DNA from: a virus
IMG/VR virus record: IMGVR_UViG_3300022602_000497
Span: 1-20,855 of that record
Direction: 5' to 3' (one strand)
Length of the DNA: 20,855 bases
Shown piece after piece: positions 1 to 8,029 of the stretch (position 1 is the stretch's first letter; each line of letters begins with the position of its first letter). The position numbers and the translations under genes were made by a program. The notes beneath the pieces are model-generated. The model was given only the letters and a program-made list of their open reading frames with translations, was not told where the DNA came from and made no database searches.

Positions 1-912
1 GGTTTAGATGGTGAGTTGATTGTTGATAAGACAAATAAAACACTAACTGTACATGACGGGTATACACCTGGTGGTTCTCCATTGGCAACAGAAGCATACA
101 CACAAGCGTATGTGGCAGAAAATATTGGTTCAACGACCTCGGCAAATTTAGTTAGTGGTGGATACACAGCAAGTCTAAGTCCTATTGACGGTTCATTTAC
201 TGTTCCGGGTTTTATCAATATAGGAAATGCAGATGGTTATCTTAATTTCCCAGACAGCACGGCACAAAACACCGCATTTACTGGTACCGCAATAGACCCT
301 ACTGCAAGAACATTAGCACAGTCTGCATATAATCAAGCAAATGCGGCTTTTGCACAAGCAAATAACTCTGGATCAGGAATAGCCAATGCGGCTTTTATAC
401 AAGCCAATGCGGCTTTTGCACAAGCAAACATATCAGTTGGTGTAGATTCAACACAAAATACCAATATTCAACTTGCATGGAATACCGCTAATGCGGCTTT
501 CAATCAAGCAAATACGGATGCATTGTTGAGTTATGCAAACATAATATTTACTCAAGCAAATGCAGCTTTTGTAGAAGCAAACATTGCAGCCACAATTATA
601 CCACAAAACGCACAATCAGCAAACTATGTATTAGCAAATACGGATGCAGGTAAACACCTATATTATACCAATGGTTCTGCGGTAAACTTATATCTTCCTT
701 GGACTTCTAATACTACTTTTGCAAATGGTACAACAATTACAATTATTTCACACACATCATCGAATGTAACAATAACACCAAATACTGGTGTGTCTATGTA
801 TCTTGCGGGAAATACAACAAGTGCATCAAGAAACGTAACAACATACGGCATGGCAACATTGATTATGACTGCCGCCAACACATGGTATATTAACGGAACT
901 GGAGTGATCTAA
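1..912 (+). CDS. Tail-fibre/adhesin protein, C-terminal part (5' end outside window)
   Basis: The reading frame is open from base 1, so the gene starts upstream; the TTG at 16 is only the first possible start inside the window. The visible ~300 residues are rich in Asn, Ala, Thr and Ser with almost no Cys or Trp, as in phage fibre shafts. The middle contains imperfect repeats of the type QANAAFxQAN. The last ~95 residues, from about YVLANTDAGKHLYYTNG, resemble a C-terminal domain common in phage adhesins (beta-rich, small polar residues). It overlaps the next gene by one base (TAATG). Likely role: a distal tail fibre or receptor-binding component. The adhesin class is inferred from composition, repeats and the neighbouring LamG protein; the T4 equivalent cannot be named. 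Confidence 0.7.
   Translation, partial: GLDGELIVDKTNKTLTVHDGYTPGGSPLATEAYTQAYVAENIGSTTSANLVSGGYTASLSPIDGSFTVPGFINIGNADGYLNFPDSTAQNTAFTGTAIDPTARTLAQSAYNQANAAFAQANNSGSGIANAAFIQANAAFAQANISVGVDSTQNTNIQLAWNTANAAFNQANTDALLSYANIIFTQANAAFVEANIAATIIPQNAQSANYVLANTDAGKHLYYTNGSAVNLYLPWTSNTTFANGTTITIISHTSSNVTITPNTGVSMYLAGNTTSASRNVTTYGMATLIMTAANTWYINGTGVI
334..582 (+). repeat. Intragenic NAAF-type repeats in the fibre gene
   Basis: The 12-mer aatgcggctttt occurs at 340-351, 385-396 and 406-417, with near copies at 490-500 and 559-570. It is usually preceded by caagcaa or agcc. At protein level this gives QANAAF-type repeats, probably a helical or trimeric shaft. A 15-mer, gcaaatacggatgca, also occurs at 508-522 and again at 634-648. 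Confidence 0.75.
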
Positions 913-1658
913 TGTTGTCGGCAATGATGGTGATGAATAATAATTTGATTTCTTTAAGTACAAGTACATTAGTTACAGGAAACGTAGTATATTTACTTGA
1001 TATGGCAAATTATGTATCAGGCAATACTTGGCCAGATACAAGCGGTAACGCAAGAAACTTTACATTCTATACAGGTAGTGGCACAACTGTTCCATGGACT
1101 ACGACTGCTAACGTAGTCAATTTAGGAACTAGCACGGCATATTTCCACGCAAACAATCAAAATTGGGCTAAAGCACCTAGTGCATTTATGAACGCTAGTG
1201 TGAGTTATACTAAAGGTGCCGTGATTCGAGGTAAGGGTACAACAGGTGCACCATTTGGTGCAGGATACTTACAATGTTCCGCCGAGGCAAGAGACACAAC
1301 TTGGTTCAATAACGGTCAAAATATTTTCTGTGCAGGTAATCACACAACTTCGGCCTACACCGATGTGTCACAATCTATTGGAACAGAAAGTACCAATACT
1401 TGGTACTATGTTAGTGTTACGTTCAATCCTTCAACTGGATGGACGTTATACGTAAACGGAAATGTTGTTGGTAATAGTGCAACAATTGCGGTAGGACCAT
1501 CATCAACTACTCCAGTTATTGGTGCAACACAAACAATACCAGGTTTCAACGGTGATATTGCAGCTGCACATGCATACAATAGAGCATTATCAGCATCTGA
1601 ACATGCTCAAAATGCCACTTATTGGCTATCTAGATATAACGGATCAACGCCTACATAA
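912..1658 (+). CDS. LamG-like (concanavalin-fold) adhesin
   Basis: This 248-residue protein has the signs of a LamG/concanavalin A-like lectin domain. An N-terminal strand (YLLDMANYVSGNTW, residues ~29-42) is followed by PDTSGNARN, the usual position of the 'W-D-SGNGN' motif of such domains. The middle contains TWYYVSVTFN and GWTLYVNGNVVG, and the end ISAAxAYNRALSASE-like segment (here IAAAHAYNRALSASE) is the typical closing helix region. The start ATG overlaps the upstream stop (TAATG), indicating translational coupling. A second Met cluster lies a few residues downstream, so the true start could be slightly later. Likely role: carbohydrate or surface binding at the tail tip. Family assignment is by pattern; the target is unknown. 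Confidence 0.7.
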   Translation: MLSAMMVMNNNLISLSTSTLVTGNVVYLLDMANYVSGNTWPDTSGNARNFTFYTGSGTTVPWTTTANVVNLGTSTAYFHANNQNWAKAPSAFMNASVSYTKGAVIRGKGTTGAPFGAGYLQCSAEARDTTWFNNGQNIFCAGNHTTSAYTDVSQSIGTESTNTWYYVSVTFNPSTGWTLYVNGNVVGNSATIAVGPSSTTPVIGATQTIPGFNGDIAAAHAYNRALSASEHAQNATYWLSRYNGSTPT

Positions 1659-1662
1659 TACT

Positions 1663-2082
1663 ATGACTACATTCGACAAAAACATGGAAAAGATTTTTGA
1701 TGTGACTACAACACCGGTAGATTCTAAACCAGAAAAACTACCTGCGGTTATTGCTGGTGAACCAGATTTGAAAGTGGATCTACATGATGCCTACGAACAG
1801 ACTAAAGAAAACCTACAAGACCTAATTGACCAAGGCAAAGATGCCATGGATGAAATACTACAGATTGCCAAAGCAGGTCAACACCCAAGAGCATTTGAAG
1901 TTTACGGTACTCTATTGAAGAACGTAGTCGATGCAAATAAAGAACTACTTGCCGTACAGAAACAAATGCGTGAGATGGATGGCAAGAAGAAAGAAGTGAA
2001 TAATACCAACATTGATAAGGCTGTCTTTGTTGGTTCTACAGATGAACTAGCAAAGTTCTTGAAAAATGGCAACAAAGACTAA
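1663..2082 (+). CDS. 16: Terminase small subunit (gp16-like)
   Basis: In T4-like phages gp16 regulates the packaging ATPase gp17 and helps select DNA for packaging. The 139-residue product contains YEQTKENLQDLIDQGKDAMD followed by a central helical pair and QHPRAFEVYGTLLKN, matching the conserved core of gp16 (T4 gp16 is slightly longer). The frame is open back to 1519, but the ATG at 1663 is preferred: it starts just after the upstream stop (1656-1658) and gives a protein beginning at the conserved acidic N-terminus. There is no clear Shine-Dalgarno site, so coupling to the upstream gene is likely. It overlaps gene 17 by 17 bases, as expected for a co-translated terminase pair. Confidence 0.88.
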   Translation: MTTFDKNMEKIFDVTTTPVDSKPEKLPAVIAGEPDLKVDLHDAYEQTKENLQDLIDQGKDAMDEILQIAKAGQHPRAFEVYGTLLKNVVDANKELLAVQKQMREMDGKKKEVNNTNIDKAVFVGSTDELAKFLKNGNKD

Positions 2083-3742
2083 TTATCGTGATAATCCAAA
2101 ACTGAAACGTGCAGGCGTTGAAGTTCAGTTTACTAAAGAACAAGTCAATGAGTATATAAATTGTGCTCGGGATCCAGCATACTTTGCAAAATACATTACC
2201 ATTATTTCGTTAGATAAGGGTTATGTACCTTTTGAAATGTACGACTTTCAAAAAGATATGATGAAGACTTTTAATGACAATCGTTTTGTTATTGTCAAAT
2301 GTCCTCGTCAGGTTGGTAAAACTACTACCGCAGTTGCATATCTTCTTTGGACTATTCTATTCAAAGATGCACAAAAGGTTGCTATTCTGGCCAACAAAGG
2401 TAAAACTTCTCAGGATATTCTAGGTAAACTACAGTTGGCATACGAGAACTTGCCAATGTGGTTGCAACAAGGTGTTATTGAGTGGAACAAACGTTCTGTT
2501 GAACTAGAGAACGGTTCAGTTATTATTGCAGACTCAACATCAAGTTCAGCTGCCCGTTCAGGTGCATACAACATTGTATTCTTGGACGAGTTTGCGTTCG
2601 TACCATCTAATATTGCACACGACTTCATCACCTCAGTTTATCCAGTTATTACATCTGGTACTCAAACTAAAATTCTAATCGTATCTACACCAAACGGTAT
2701 GAATCTATTCTACAAGATGTGGATGGATGCCGTTGAGAAACGTAGTAATTATGTACCATTTGAAATTCATTGGTCTATGGTACCAGGCAGAGATGAGGCC
2801 TGGAAAGAAGAAACGATTCGTAATACATCTGAACGTCAGTTCGAACAGGAGTTCAACACGACCTTCTTAGGTTCGACCAATACGTTGATTTCAGGTATGA
2901 AGTTGCAACAGATTTCATATAAGAATCCTATTACCGAACATGACCTACTGAAAATCTACGAAGAACCTATCAAAGAAGATGGTGAAATTAACCTGAAAGA
3001 CCACCTGTATGCAATTACGGTTGACGTATCAGAAGGTAAAGGCCTAGATTGTTCTGCGTTCTCGGTCTTTGATATCTCATCACTACCATATAAACAGGTG
3101 GCATCCTACAGGTCGTCATCTGTTTCCCCAATTCTATACCCAACTATAATTTACAATGCAGCTAAATACTTCAATGATGCATATGTACTGGTTGAGATAA
3201 ACAATACTCCTCAGATTGCAGATACTCTACACAATGAATTAGAGTATGAAAATCTATGTAAGGTGTTTACCGGTAATAAGAAACCACAGCAATTGTCTGC
3301 CGGTTTTGCAAGAGGTATTCAATTAGGACTGAAGATGTCACCTCAGGTGAAACGTATCGGTTGTTCTAATTTGAAAACGTTGATTGAAGGTGACAAACTT
3401 ATTATCAACGACTTCGATACTTATTCGGAGTTGACAACTTTTGTGGCTAAGAAGAACTCTTTTGCGGCAGAAGATGAGGCGACAGATGATTTGGCAATGA
3501 CTTTGGTCATATTTTCTTGGTTGACAACTCAAAAGTATTTTAAAGAAATTGTAAACCATGACCTGAGGAAACAGGTTCAGTTAGAAAGTATCAACCAAGT
3601 AGACGAAATTACACCACCGGCCCCAGTAATTGACTCTGGAATGGAACATAGTTTCATGGTTGAAGGTGGAGATGTCTGGGAAAAGGCAGATTCCAACGCA
3701 CCTTATTCGGAATGGTTCAAACAAGTAGCGAGAGGATTCTAA
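2066..3742 (+). CDS. 17: Terminase large subunit (gp17): packaging ATPase and nuclease
   Basis: gp17 is the motor that translocates DNA into the prohead through the portal and cuts concatemers. In this 558-residue protein the ATPase half shows Walker A CPRQVGKTT (residues 79-87), Walker B VFLDE (171-175, D174 and E175) and the coupling motif STPNG (207-211). The RNase H-like nuclease half shows ITVDVSEGKGLD (D320), VLVEINN (E377) and ATDDLAMTLVIFSW (D474/D475), the three acidic clusters of the family. It is shorter than T4 gp17 (610). The ATG lies inside the end of gene 16 in another frame and lacks a strong ribosome site, so translational coupling is likely. Identification is secure. Confidence 0.97.
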   Translation: MATKTNYRDNPKLKRAGVEVQFTKEQVNEYINCARDPAYFAKYITIISLDKGYVPFEMYDFQKDMMKTFNDNRFVIVKCPRQVGKTTTAVAYLLWTILFKDAQKVAILANKGKTSQDILGKLQLAYENLPMWLQQGVIEWNKRSVELENGSVIIADSTSSSAARSGAYNIVFLDEFAFVPSNIAHDFITSVYPVITSGTQTKILIVSTPNGMNLFYKMWMDAVEKRSNYVPFEIHWSMVPGRDEAWKEETIRNTSERQFEQEFNTTFLGSTNTLISGMKLQQISYKNPITEHDLLKIYEEPIKEDGEINLKDHLYAITVDVSEGKGLDCSAFSVFDISSLPYKQVASYRSSSVSPILYPTIIYNAAKYFNDAYVLVEINNTPQIADTLHNELEYENLCKVFTGNKKPQQLSAGFARGIQLGLKMSPQVKRIGCSNLKTLIEGDKLIINDFDTYSELTTFVAKKNSFAAEDEATDDLAMTLVIFSWLTTQKYFKEIVNHDLRKQVQLESINQVDEITPPAPVIDSGMEHSFMVEGGDVWEKADSNAPYSEWFKQVARGF

Positions 3743-3753
3743 ATCCATCGTTT

Positions 3754-3761
3754 GATAAATA
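3754..3761 (+). promoter_or_regulatory. Late promoter core GATAAATA before gene 18
   Basis: This matches 7 of 8 bases of the T4 late consensus TATAAATA. It sits in the 66-base gap after gene 17, about 48 bases before the sheath ATG, which has its own AAGGAG site. No sigma-70 -35 box is needed for this promoter class. Confidence 0.6.
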
Positions 3762-3808
3762 GTTTTATGGTATTTGCTACCTAAAAAATAATAATCAAGG
3801 AGAAAAAA

Positions 3809-5551
3809 ATGGCATTTCAACTCTCTCCAGGAGTAAATGTAACTGAAGTTGACTTAACAACCATAGCGCCTTCAGTTTTTACTACTACTGGCGCCTTGGC
3901 GGGTTACACCCCATGGGGCCCAGCGCAGAAAATAATCACAGTCACTAGCGAAACTGACTTAGTAAACTACTTCGCACCACAAGGACCAGATGCAAACTCA
4001 GCAACTGGTTTCTTTACTGCTTCAAGTTTCTTAGCATACGGTAATAACCTACAATTTGTTCGTTCAGTTGGTTCAAACGCAGTAAATGCTGATGCAAACA
4101 ACTCAACACAAAACATTCAAGTTGCTAATAAAGACGTTTTCCAAGCAAACAATTACTTGACATCAGGCAACGGAAACTATAACGGCGCTTTCATGGCAAG
4201 ATATCCAGGTGCAATCGGTAATTCTTTACAGATTGATACTTTCGATTCATCTAATTCAACTGTATGGTCAACATCTACATTCACTTCTGGTGGTATCACA
4301 AGAAACTGGAATACGTTGTTCAATTCATACCCAACAACTTCTGTTTATGTAGCCGATCAAGGTGGTGCAAATGACGAGTTTCACATTGTAGTTACTGATG
4401 CGGGTGGTTTATTCACAGGTACAAAAGGTACAATTCTAGAAACATACGCTTTCGTTTCTAAGTCTTCTGATGCAGAAATCAACGGTGCTTCTAACTATTG
4501 GAAACAAGTTATATTTGATCAATCAAAATATATCTTTGCAGTAGACCCAGTTGACTACTACAATACTTATACCACATGGAATAAACCAGCTGCAAACGTA
4601 ACATTCTCTAGAACATCTAGTGCAGTAATTACTAATGCATTAGCTAATGGTGCAGACGATGTTGGCACAGATGCAAATCTACAAAATGCATATAACCTGT
4701 TTGCAAACAAACAAACAACTAACATTTCATTGGTACTAACTGGTGCAGCTGATACAACTGTACAACAATGGGTTATCGACAATATTGTAACTGTTCGTGC
4801 AGATTGCGTAGGATTTATTTCCCCACCACAATCAGCAGTTGTAAACCAATCTGGTTCTGAAGTATCTAACATTCTAACATGGTTATCTACTCTATCTCGT
4901 TCTTCAACATATGTTGTTGCAGACTCTGGATGGAAATACATGTATGACCGTTACAACCAAACATATCGCTGGATTCCATTGAACGGTGACATTGCAGGTC
5001 TATGTGTAAACACAGATGCAGTTGCAGATCCATGGTACTCACCAGCAGGTTTCAACCGTGGCGCATTGAAGAATGTTGTCAAATTGGCATGGAATCCAAC
5101 ACAAACATACCGTGACCAGTTATATTCACAGGGTGTAAATCCAGTAGTATCATTCCCAGGTCAAGGTACAATTCTGTTCGGTGATAAAACATTGACAGTA
5201 AAACCATCAGCATTCGACCGTATCAACGTTCGTAGATTGTTTATTGTACTAGAGAAAACAATTTCTCAGGCAGCACAATACTCATTATTCGAATTCAATG
5301 ATGCGTTTACACAAGCACAATTTGTTGCTCTTGTAACTCCATTCTTGCGTGACGTTCAAGGTCGCCGTGGCATTACATCATTCCAAGTTGTATGTGATAG
5401 TACAAATAACACCCCAGCAGTTATTGATGCAAACCAATTTGTTGGAAGTATCTATATTCAACCAGCACGTTCAATCAATTACATTCAATTGAACTTTGTC
5501 GCAGTTGGTACAGGTGTGAATTTCAACACTATCGTTGGAACAGCTCAATAA
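3809..5551 (+). CDS. 18: Tail sheath protein (gp18)
   Basis: gp18 subunits form the contractile sheath around the tail tube. The 580-residue product starts MAFQLSPGVNVTEVDLT, the usual sheath N-terminus. The conserved C-terminal core follows: RWIPLNGDIAGLC (~390-402), DPWYSPAGFNRG (~410-421), the SFPGQGTILFGDKTL segment (~450-465), INVRRLFIVLEKTI (~475-488) and the final QPARSINYIQLNFVA strand. T4 gp18 is 659 residues; the reduction appears to be in the variable surface-exposed middle. The start has a strong AAGGAG site about 7 bases upstream and is preceded by a late promoter core. Gene 19 follows, as in T4. Assignment is secure. Confidence 0.96.
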   Translation: MAFQLSPGVNVTEVDLTTIAPSVFTTTGALAGYTPWGPAQKIITVTSETDLVNYFAPQGPDANSATGFFTASSFLAYGNNLQFVRSVGSNAVNADANNSTQNIQVANKDVFQANNYLTSGNGNYNGAFMARYPGAIGNSLQIDTFDSSNSTVWSTSTFTSGGITRNWNTLFNSYPTTSVYVADQGGANDEFHIVVTDAGGLFTGTKGTILETYAFVSKSSDAEINGASNYWKQVIFDQSKYIFAVDPVDYYNTYTTWNKPAANVTFSRTSSAVITNALANGADDVGTDANLQNAYNLFANKQTTNISLVLTGAADTTVQQWVIDNIVTVRADCVGFISPPQSAVVNQSGSEVSNILTWLSTLSRSSTYVVADSGWKYMYDRYNQTYRWIPLNGDIAGLCVNTDAVADPWYSPAGFNRGALKNVVKLAWNPTQTYRDQLYSQGVNPVVSFPGQGTILFGDKTLTVKPSAFDRINVRRLFIVLEKTISQAAQYSLFEFNDAFTQAQFVALVTPFLRDVQGRRGITSFQVVCDSTNNTPAVIDANQFVGSIYIQPARSINYIQLNFVAVGTGVNFNTIVGTAQ

Positions 5552-5554
5552 ATA
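5547..5554 (+). promoter_or_regulatory. Late promoter core AATAAATA overlapping the gene 18 stop
   Basis: The core contains the TAA stop of gene 18 (5549-5551) and lies about 20 bases before the gene 19 ATG. A start site about 6 bases downstream would leave a short leader containing AAGGAG (5562-5567). It would allow tube synthesis independent of sheath transcription. Confidence 0.55.
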
Positions 5555-5574
5555 CTACGACAAGGAGAAAATAA

Positions 5575-6117
5575 ATGGCATTTCAAATCTCTGATTTCAG
5601 ATCAAATATTTTGGGAGACGGTGCTCGTCCCAATCTATTCTCTGTTACTCTGGTATTTCCAACAATCGCTGCTAACGGTTCAGCTGCAGGTCAGAAAACA
5701 ACTTTCATGGCCAAAGCTGCACAGTTACCAGGTTCTACAATCGGTCAAGTATCTCAGTACTACTTTGGCCGTGAAATCAAATTTGCTGGCAATCGTTCAT
5801 TCACAGACTGGACATTACAAATCATCAACGATGAAGACTTTGTAATCCGTAACTCTTTAGAGTCTTGGATGAATGCTATAAATAGTAATGAAGGTAATGT
5901 GCGTAACACAAACGCAATGACTCCTTCTAGTTACCAAGTAGATGCTACTGTTACTCAGTATGGCAAATCTGGTGATGCATTGAAATCATATAAGTTTGTT
6001 GGTCTATTCCCAATTGATGTTGCGCCTATCGATTTGGATTGGGGTTCTAACGATACTATTGAAGAATATTCATCAACTTTTGCTTTCCAATACTGGACAT
6101 CAGATACTACTTCTTAA
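5575..6117 (+). CDS. 19: Tail tube protein (gp19)
   Basis: gp19 stacks into the rigid inner tube of the contractile tail. The 180-residue product shows the family layout: RSNILGDGARPNLFSVTLVF near the N-terminus, FMAKAAQLPGSTIG (~44-57), IKFAGNRSFTDWTLQIINDEDF (split around residues 69-90), RNSLESWMNAIN (~92-103) and the C-terminal GLFPIDVAPIDLDWGSND strand with AFQYW at the end. T4 gp19 is 163 residues. It is preceded by AAGGAG and a late promoter core, and is followed at once by a terminator hairpin, so sheath and tube form one unit. Confidence 0.96.
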   Translation: MAFQISDFRSNILGDGARPNLFSVTLVFPTIAANGSAAGQKTTFMAKAAQLPGSTIGQVSQYYFGREIKFAGNRSFTDWTLQIINDEDFVIRNSLESWMNAINSNEGNVRNTNAMTPSSYQVDATVTQYGKSGDALKSYKFVGLFPIDVAPIDLDWGSNDTIEEYSSTFAFQYWTSDTTS

Positions 6118-6126
6118 TTTTTTAGC

Positions 6127-6153
6127 GGGGGACTTGTCCCCCTATGTGTTTTT
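6127..6153 (+). terminator. Rho-independent terminator after gene 19
   Basis: A GC stem GGGGGA (6127-6132), the stable tetraloop CTTG (6133-6136) and TCCCCC (6137-6142) are followed by a T-rich stretch ending in TTTTT (6149-6153). The U-tract is a few bases from the stem, so termination may be partial. Confidence 0.8.
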
Positions 6154-6171
6154 GATTTGAACTAAACTACT

Positions 6172-7815
6172 ATGGCAGAACAATTTAATAAATTCTCTCT
6201 GTTCGGTTTTACAATATCTCGTCAGAAAAATGACGATACTGCAAAAATTGAACAATCTTTCAGCCCGCCATCTAACGATGACGGTGCATTGACTATCCAA
6301 TCGGCAGCTTACTATGGTACATATGTTGACCTAGACGGCACCGCAAAAAATGAAGTAGAACTTATCTCCCGTTATCGTGAAATGGCAATGCAGCCAGAAA
6401 TCGAATCGGCAATTGATGACATTATCAACGAAGCAATTTGCCATGATGATGATGGTAAGTCAGTTGAAATTGTATTAGATGCCTTAGATGTACCAGATAA
6501 AATCAAAAAGGCAATCAAGTCCGAGTTTCAAACTATATTGAAACTACTCAATTATGGTGCAATGGCACAAGATATCTTCCGCAGATATTATGTTGATGGT
6601 AAAATGTATTACCATATTATTATCAACCGTGACGATCCGACACAAGGTATTAGAGAGTTACGTTATATCGATCCAAGAAAACTACGCAAAGTTCGTGAAA
6701 TCAAGAAGAAAAAAGATGAGCGTACTGGTGTAGATATTATGAATGTTATCAATGAATACTATATTTTCAATGACAAGGTTACTACTGGTAGTTCTTCTAG
6801 CTTTGGTCCTGTTGGGGTCCGTATTACGACTGATTCTATTATCTCTGTCGTGTCTGGCCTTATGGATTCTCGTAGAGCTGTTGTTCTATCGTATCTTCAT
6901 AAAGCAATTAAACCTCTAAACCAACTAAGGATGATTGAAGATGCAACTGTTATCTATCGTATCTCTCGTGCTCCTGAGCGCCGTATATTTTATATTGACG
7001 TTGGCAACCTTCCTAAGTTGAAGGCAGAACAATACTTGCGTGATATCATGGTCAAGTATAAGAATAAAGTGGTATATGATGCGAACACCGGAGAAGTCCG
7101 TGATGATCGTAAGTATATGTCTATGTTAGAAGATTACTGGTTACCACGTAGAGAAGGTGGAAAAGGTACAGAAATTACTACACTACCTGGTGGACAGAAC
7201 CTGGGTGAGCTAGAAGACGTAAAATACTTTGAGAAGAAACTCTATAAGGCATTATGTGTTCCAGTCTCCAGATTGAATCCAGAGAGTTCTGGTTTCTCTT
7301 TAGGTCGTGTATCAGAAATTACTCGTGACGAATTGAAGTTCACTAAGTTTGTGGACCGTCTACGTAACAAATTTGCAGACTTGTTTGATAAGGCATTGAA
7401 GACTCAATGTGTATTGAAAGGTATCTGTACGAATGAAGAATGGATGCAATTCAAAGAACATATCCATTACGACTTCATCAAAGACAATAACTTTGCAGAA
7501 TTGAAAGATGCAGAGTTGATGAAAGAACGCTTGAACTTATTGGGTGCAGTTGATCCATATGTTGGTCGTTATTATTCTCAAGCATGGATTCAACGTCACG
7601 TATTACGTATGAACGATGATGAGATTAGTGAGATGACTACTGAGATGGAAGAAGAAAAGGCAATGGGTATCGGTTTACCTGTTGGTGTATCTAATGCCGC
7701 AATGCAACAACAAATGGTTGGTGACATTGAAACATCTCAACAAAAAGAATTACAAGACGCTGACGAAGAACAGGTGAATGAAAGCATCATAAGTAGATTG
7801 AAGCAAGTATTATAA
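6172..7815 (+). CDS. 20: Portal protein (gp20)
   Basis: gp20 forms the 12-subunit ring at the head vertex that nucleates assembly and through which gp17 pumps DNA. The 547-residue protein (T4 gp20 is 524) shows RYREMAMQPEIESAIDDIIN (~66-85), the LRYIDPRKLRKVREIKK segment (~163-179), RAPERRIFYIDVGNLPKLKA (~266-285), the KYKNKVVYDANTGEVRDDR segment (~294-312), EDYWLPRREGGKGTEITTLP (~317-336) and VPVSRLNPES, all hallmark segments. The C-terminus is an acidic, glutamine-rich tail. I see no Shine-Dalgarno site and no late promoter between the upstream terminator and this ATG, so how it is expressed is unclear. Confidence 0.97.
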   Translation: MAEQFNKFSLFGFTISRQKNDDTAKIEQSFSPPSNDDGALTIQSAAYYGTYVDLDGTAKNEVELISRYREMAMQPEIESAIDDIINEAICHDDDGKSVEIVLDALDVPDKIKKAIKSEFQTILKLLNYGAMAQDIFRRYYVDGKMYYHIIINRDDPTQGIRELRYIDPRKLRKVREIKKKKDERTGVDIMNVINEYYIFNDKVTTGSSSSFGPVGVRITTDSIISVVSGLMDSRRAVVLSYLHKAIKPLNQLRMIEDATVIYRISRAPERRIFYIDVGNLPKLKAEQYLRDIMVKYKNKVVYDANTGEVRDDRKYMSMLEDYWLPRREGGKGTEITTLPGGQNLGELEDVKYFEKKLYKALCVPVSRLNPESSGFSLGRVSEITRDELKFTKFVDRLRNKFADLFDKALKTQCVLKGICTNEEWMQFKEHIHYDFIKDNNFAELKDAELMKERLNLLGAVDPYVGRYYSQAWIQRHVLRMNDDEISEMTTEMEEEKAMGIGLPVGVSNAAMQQQMVGDIETSQQKELQDADEEQVNESIISRLKQVL

Positions 7816-7818
7816 ATA
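7811..7818 (+). promoter_or_regulatory. Late promoter TATAAATA overlapping the gene 20 stop
   Basis: A perfect match to the T4 late consensus that contains the portal stop codon (TAA, 7813-7815). It lies 17 bases before the ATG of the small core-protein gene, whose leader would contain GGAG at 7826-7829. Confidence 0.7.
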
Positions 7819-7835
7819 ATTTATCGGAGAAAAAC

Positions 7836-8018
7836 ATGATAGACCTAACTAGAAAAATTATAGATTATTCATCAAGAGATGAAGGTGCGGATGCACGTGA
7901 AGCATTCTATGCGGCTTTGCATGATAAAGTTACTACTCATATTCAATCACATAAAGAAGCAATTGCAAAGACATTGATTCAACCTGAAGAAGAAGTAGTG
8001 GTTGAACCACAAGAATAA
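7836..8018 (+). CDS. 67: Small prohead core protein, gp67-like
   Basis: A 60-residue protein: a helical, mixed-charge N-terminal part (DLTRKIIDYSSRDEGADARE, then FYAALHDKVTTHIQSHKE) and an acidic tail, EEEVVVEPQE. It occupies exactly the position of gene 67 in T4, between portal 20 and protease 21, where the T4 product (80 residues) is an internal core component processed by the gp21 protease. Assignment rests on position, size, acidic C-terminus and the 'AREAFYAALHDKV'-type helix found in marine T4-like core proteins as I recall them. GGAG lies 6 bases before the ATG and a perfect late promoter lies just upstream. An unrelated small head protein cannot be excluded. Confidence 0.65.
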   Translation: MIDLTRKIIDYSSRDEGADAREAFYAALHDKVTTHIQSHKEAIAKTLIQPEEEVVVEPQE

Positions 8019-8029
8019 TAGGACAAAAT

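Noticed and set aside
334-582. CRISPR-like array in the first gene
   Set aside because: The repeats are short, imperfect and in frame, and encode a fibre shaft; spacing is irregular.
1519-1662. 5' extension of the gp16 reading frame
   Set aside because: It overlaps the LamG gene in another frame, has no conserved content, and the ATG at 1663 gives a normal gp16.
3162-3169. CTAAATAC resembling the CCTAAATA late core
   Set aside because: It is inside gene 17, far from any start codon, and is explained by coding sequence.
4567-4941. Minus-strand open frame of 124 codons opposite gene 18
   Set aside because: It is a shadow of the sheath gene, with no ribosome site or recognisable protein pattern; all real genes here are on the + strand.
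5877-5884. Perfect TATAAATA inside gene 19
   Set aside because: It lies mid-gene, ~290 bases before the next start, with a terminator in between; listed only as a possible contributor to portal expression.
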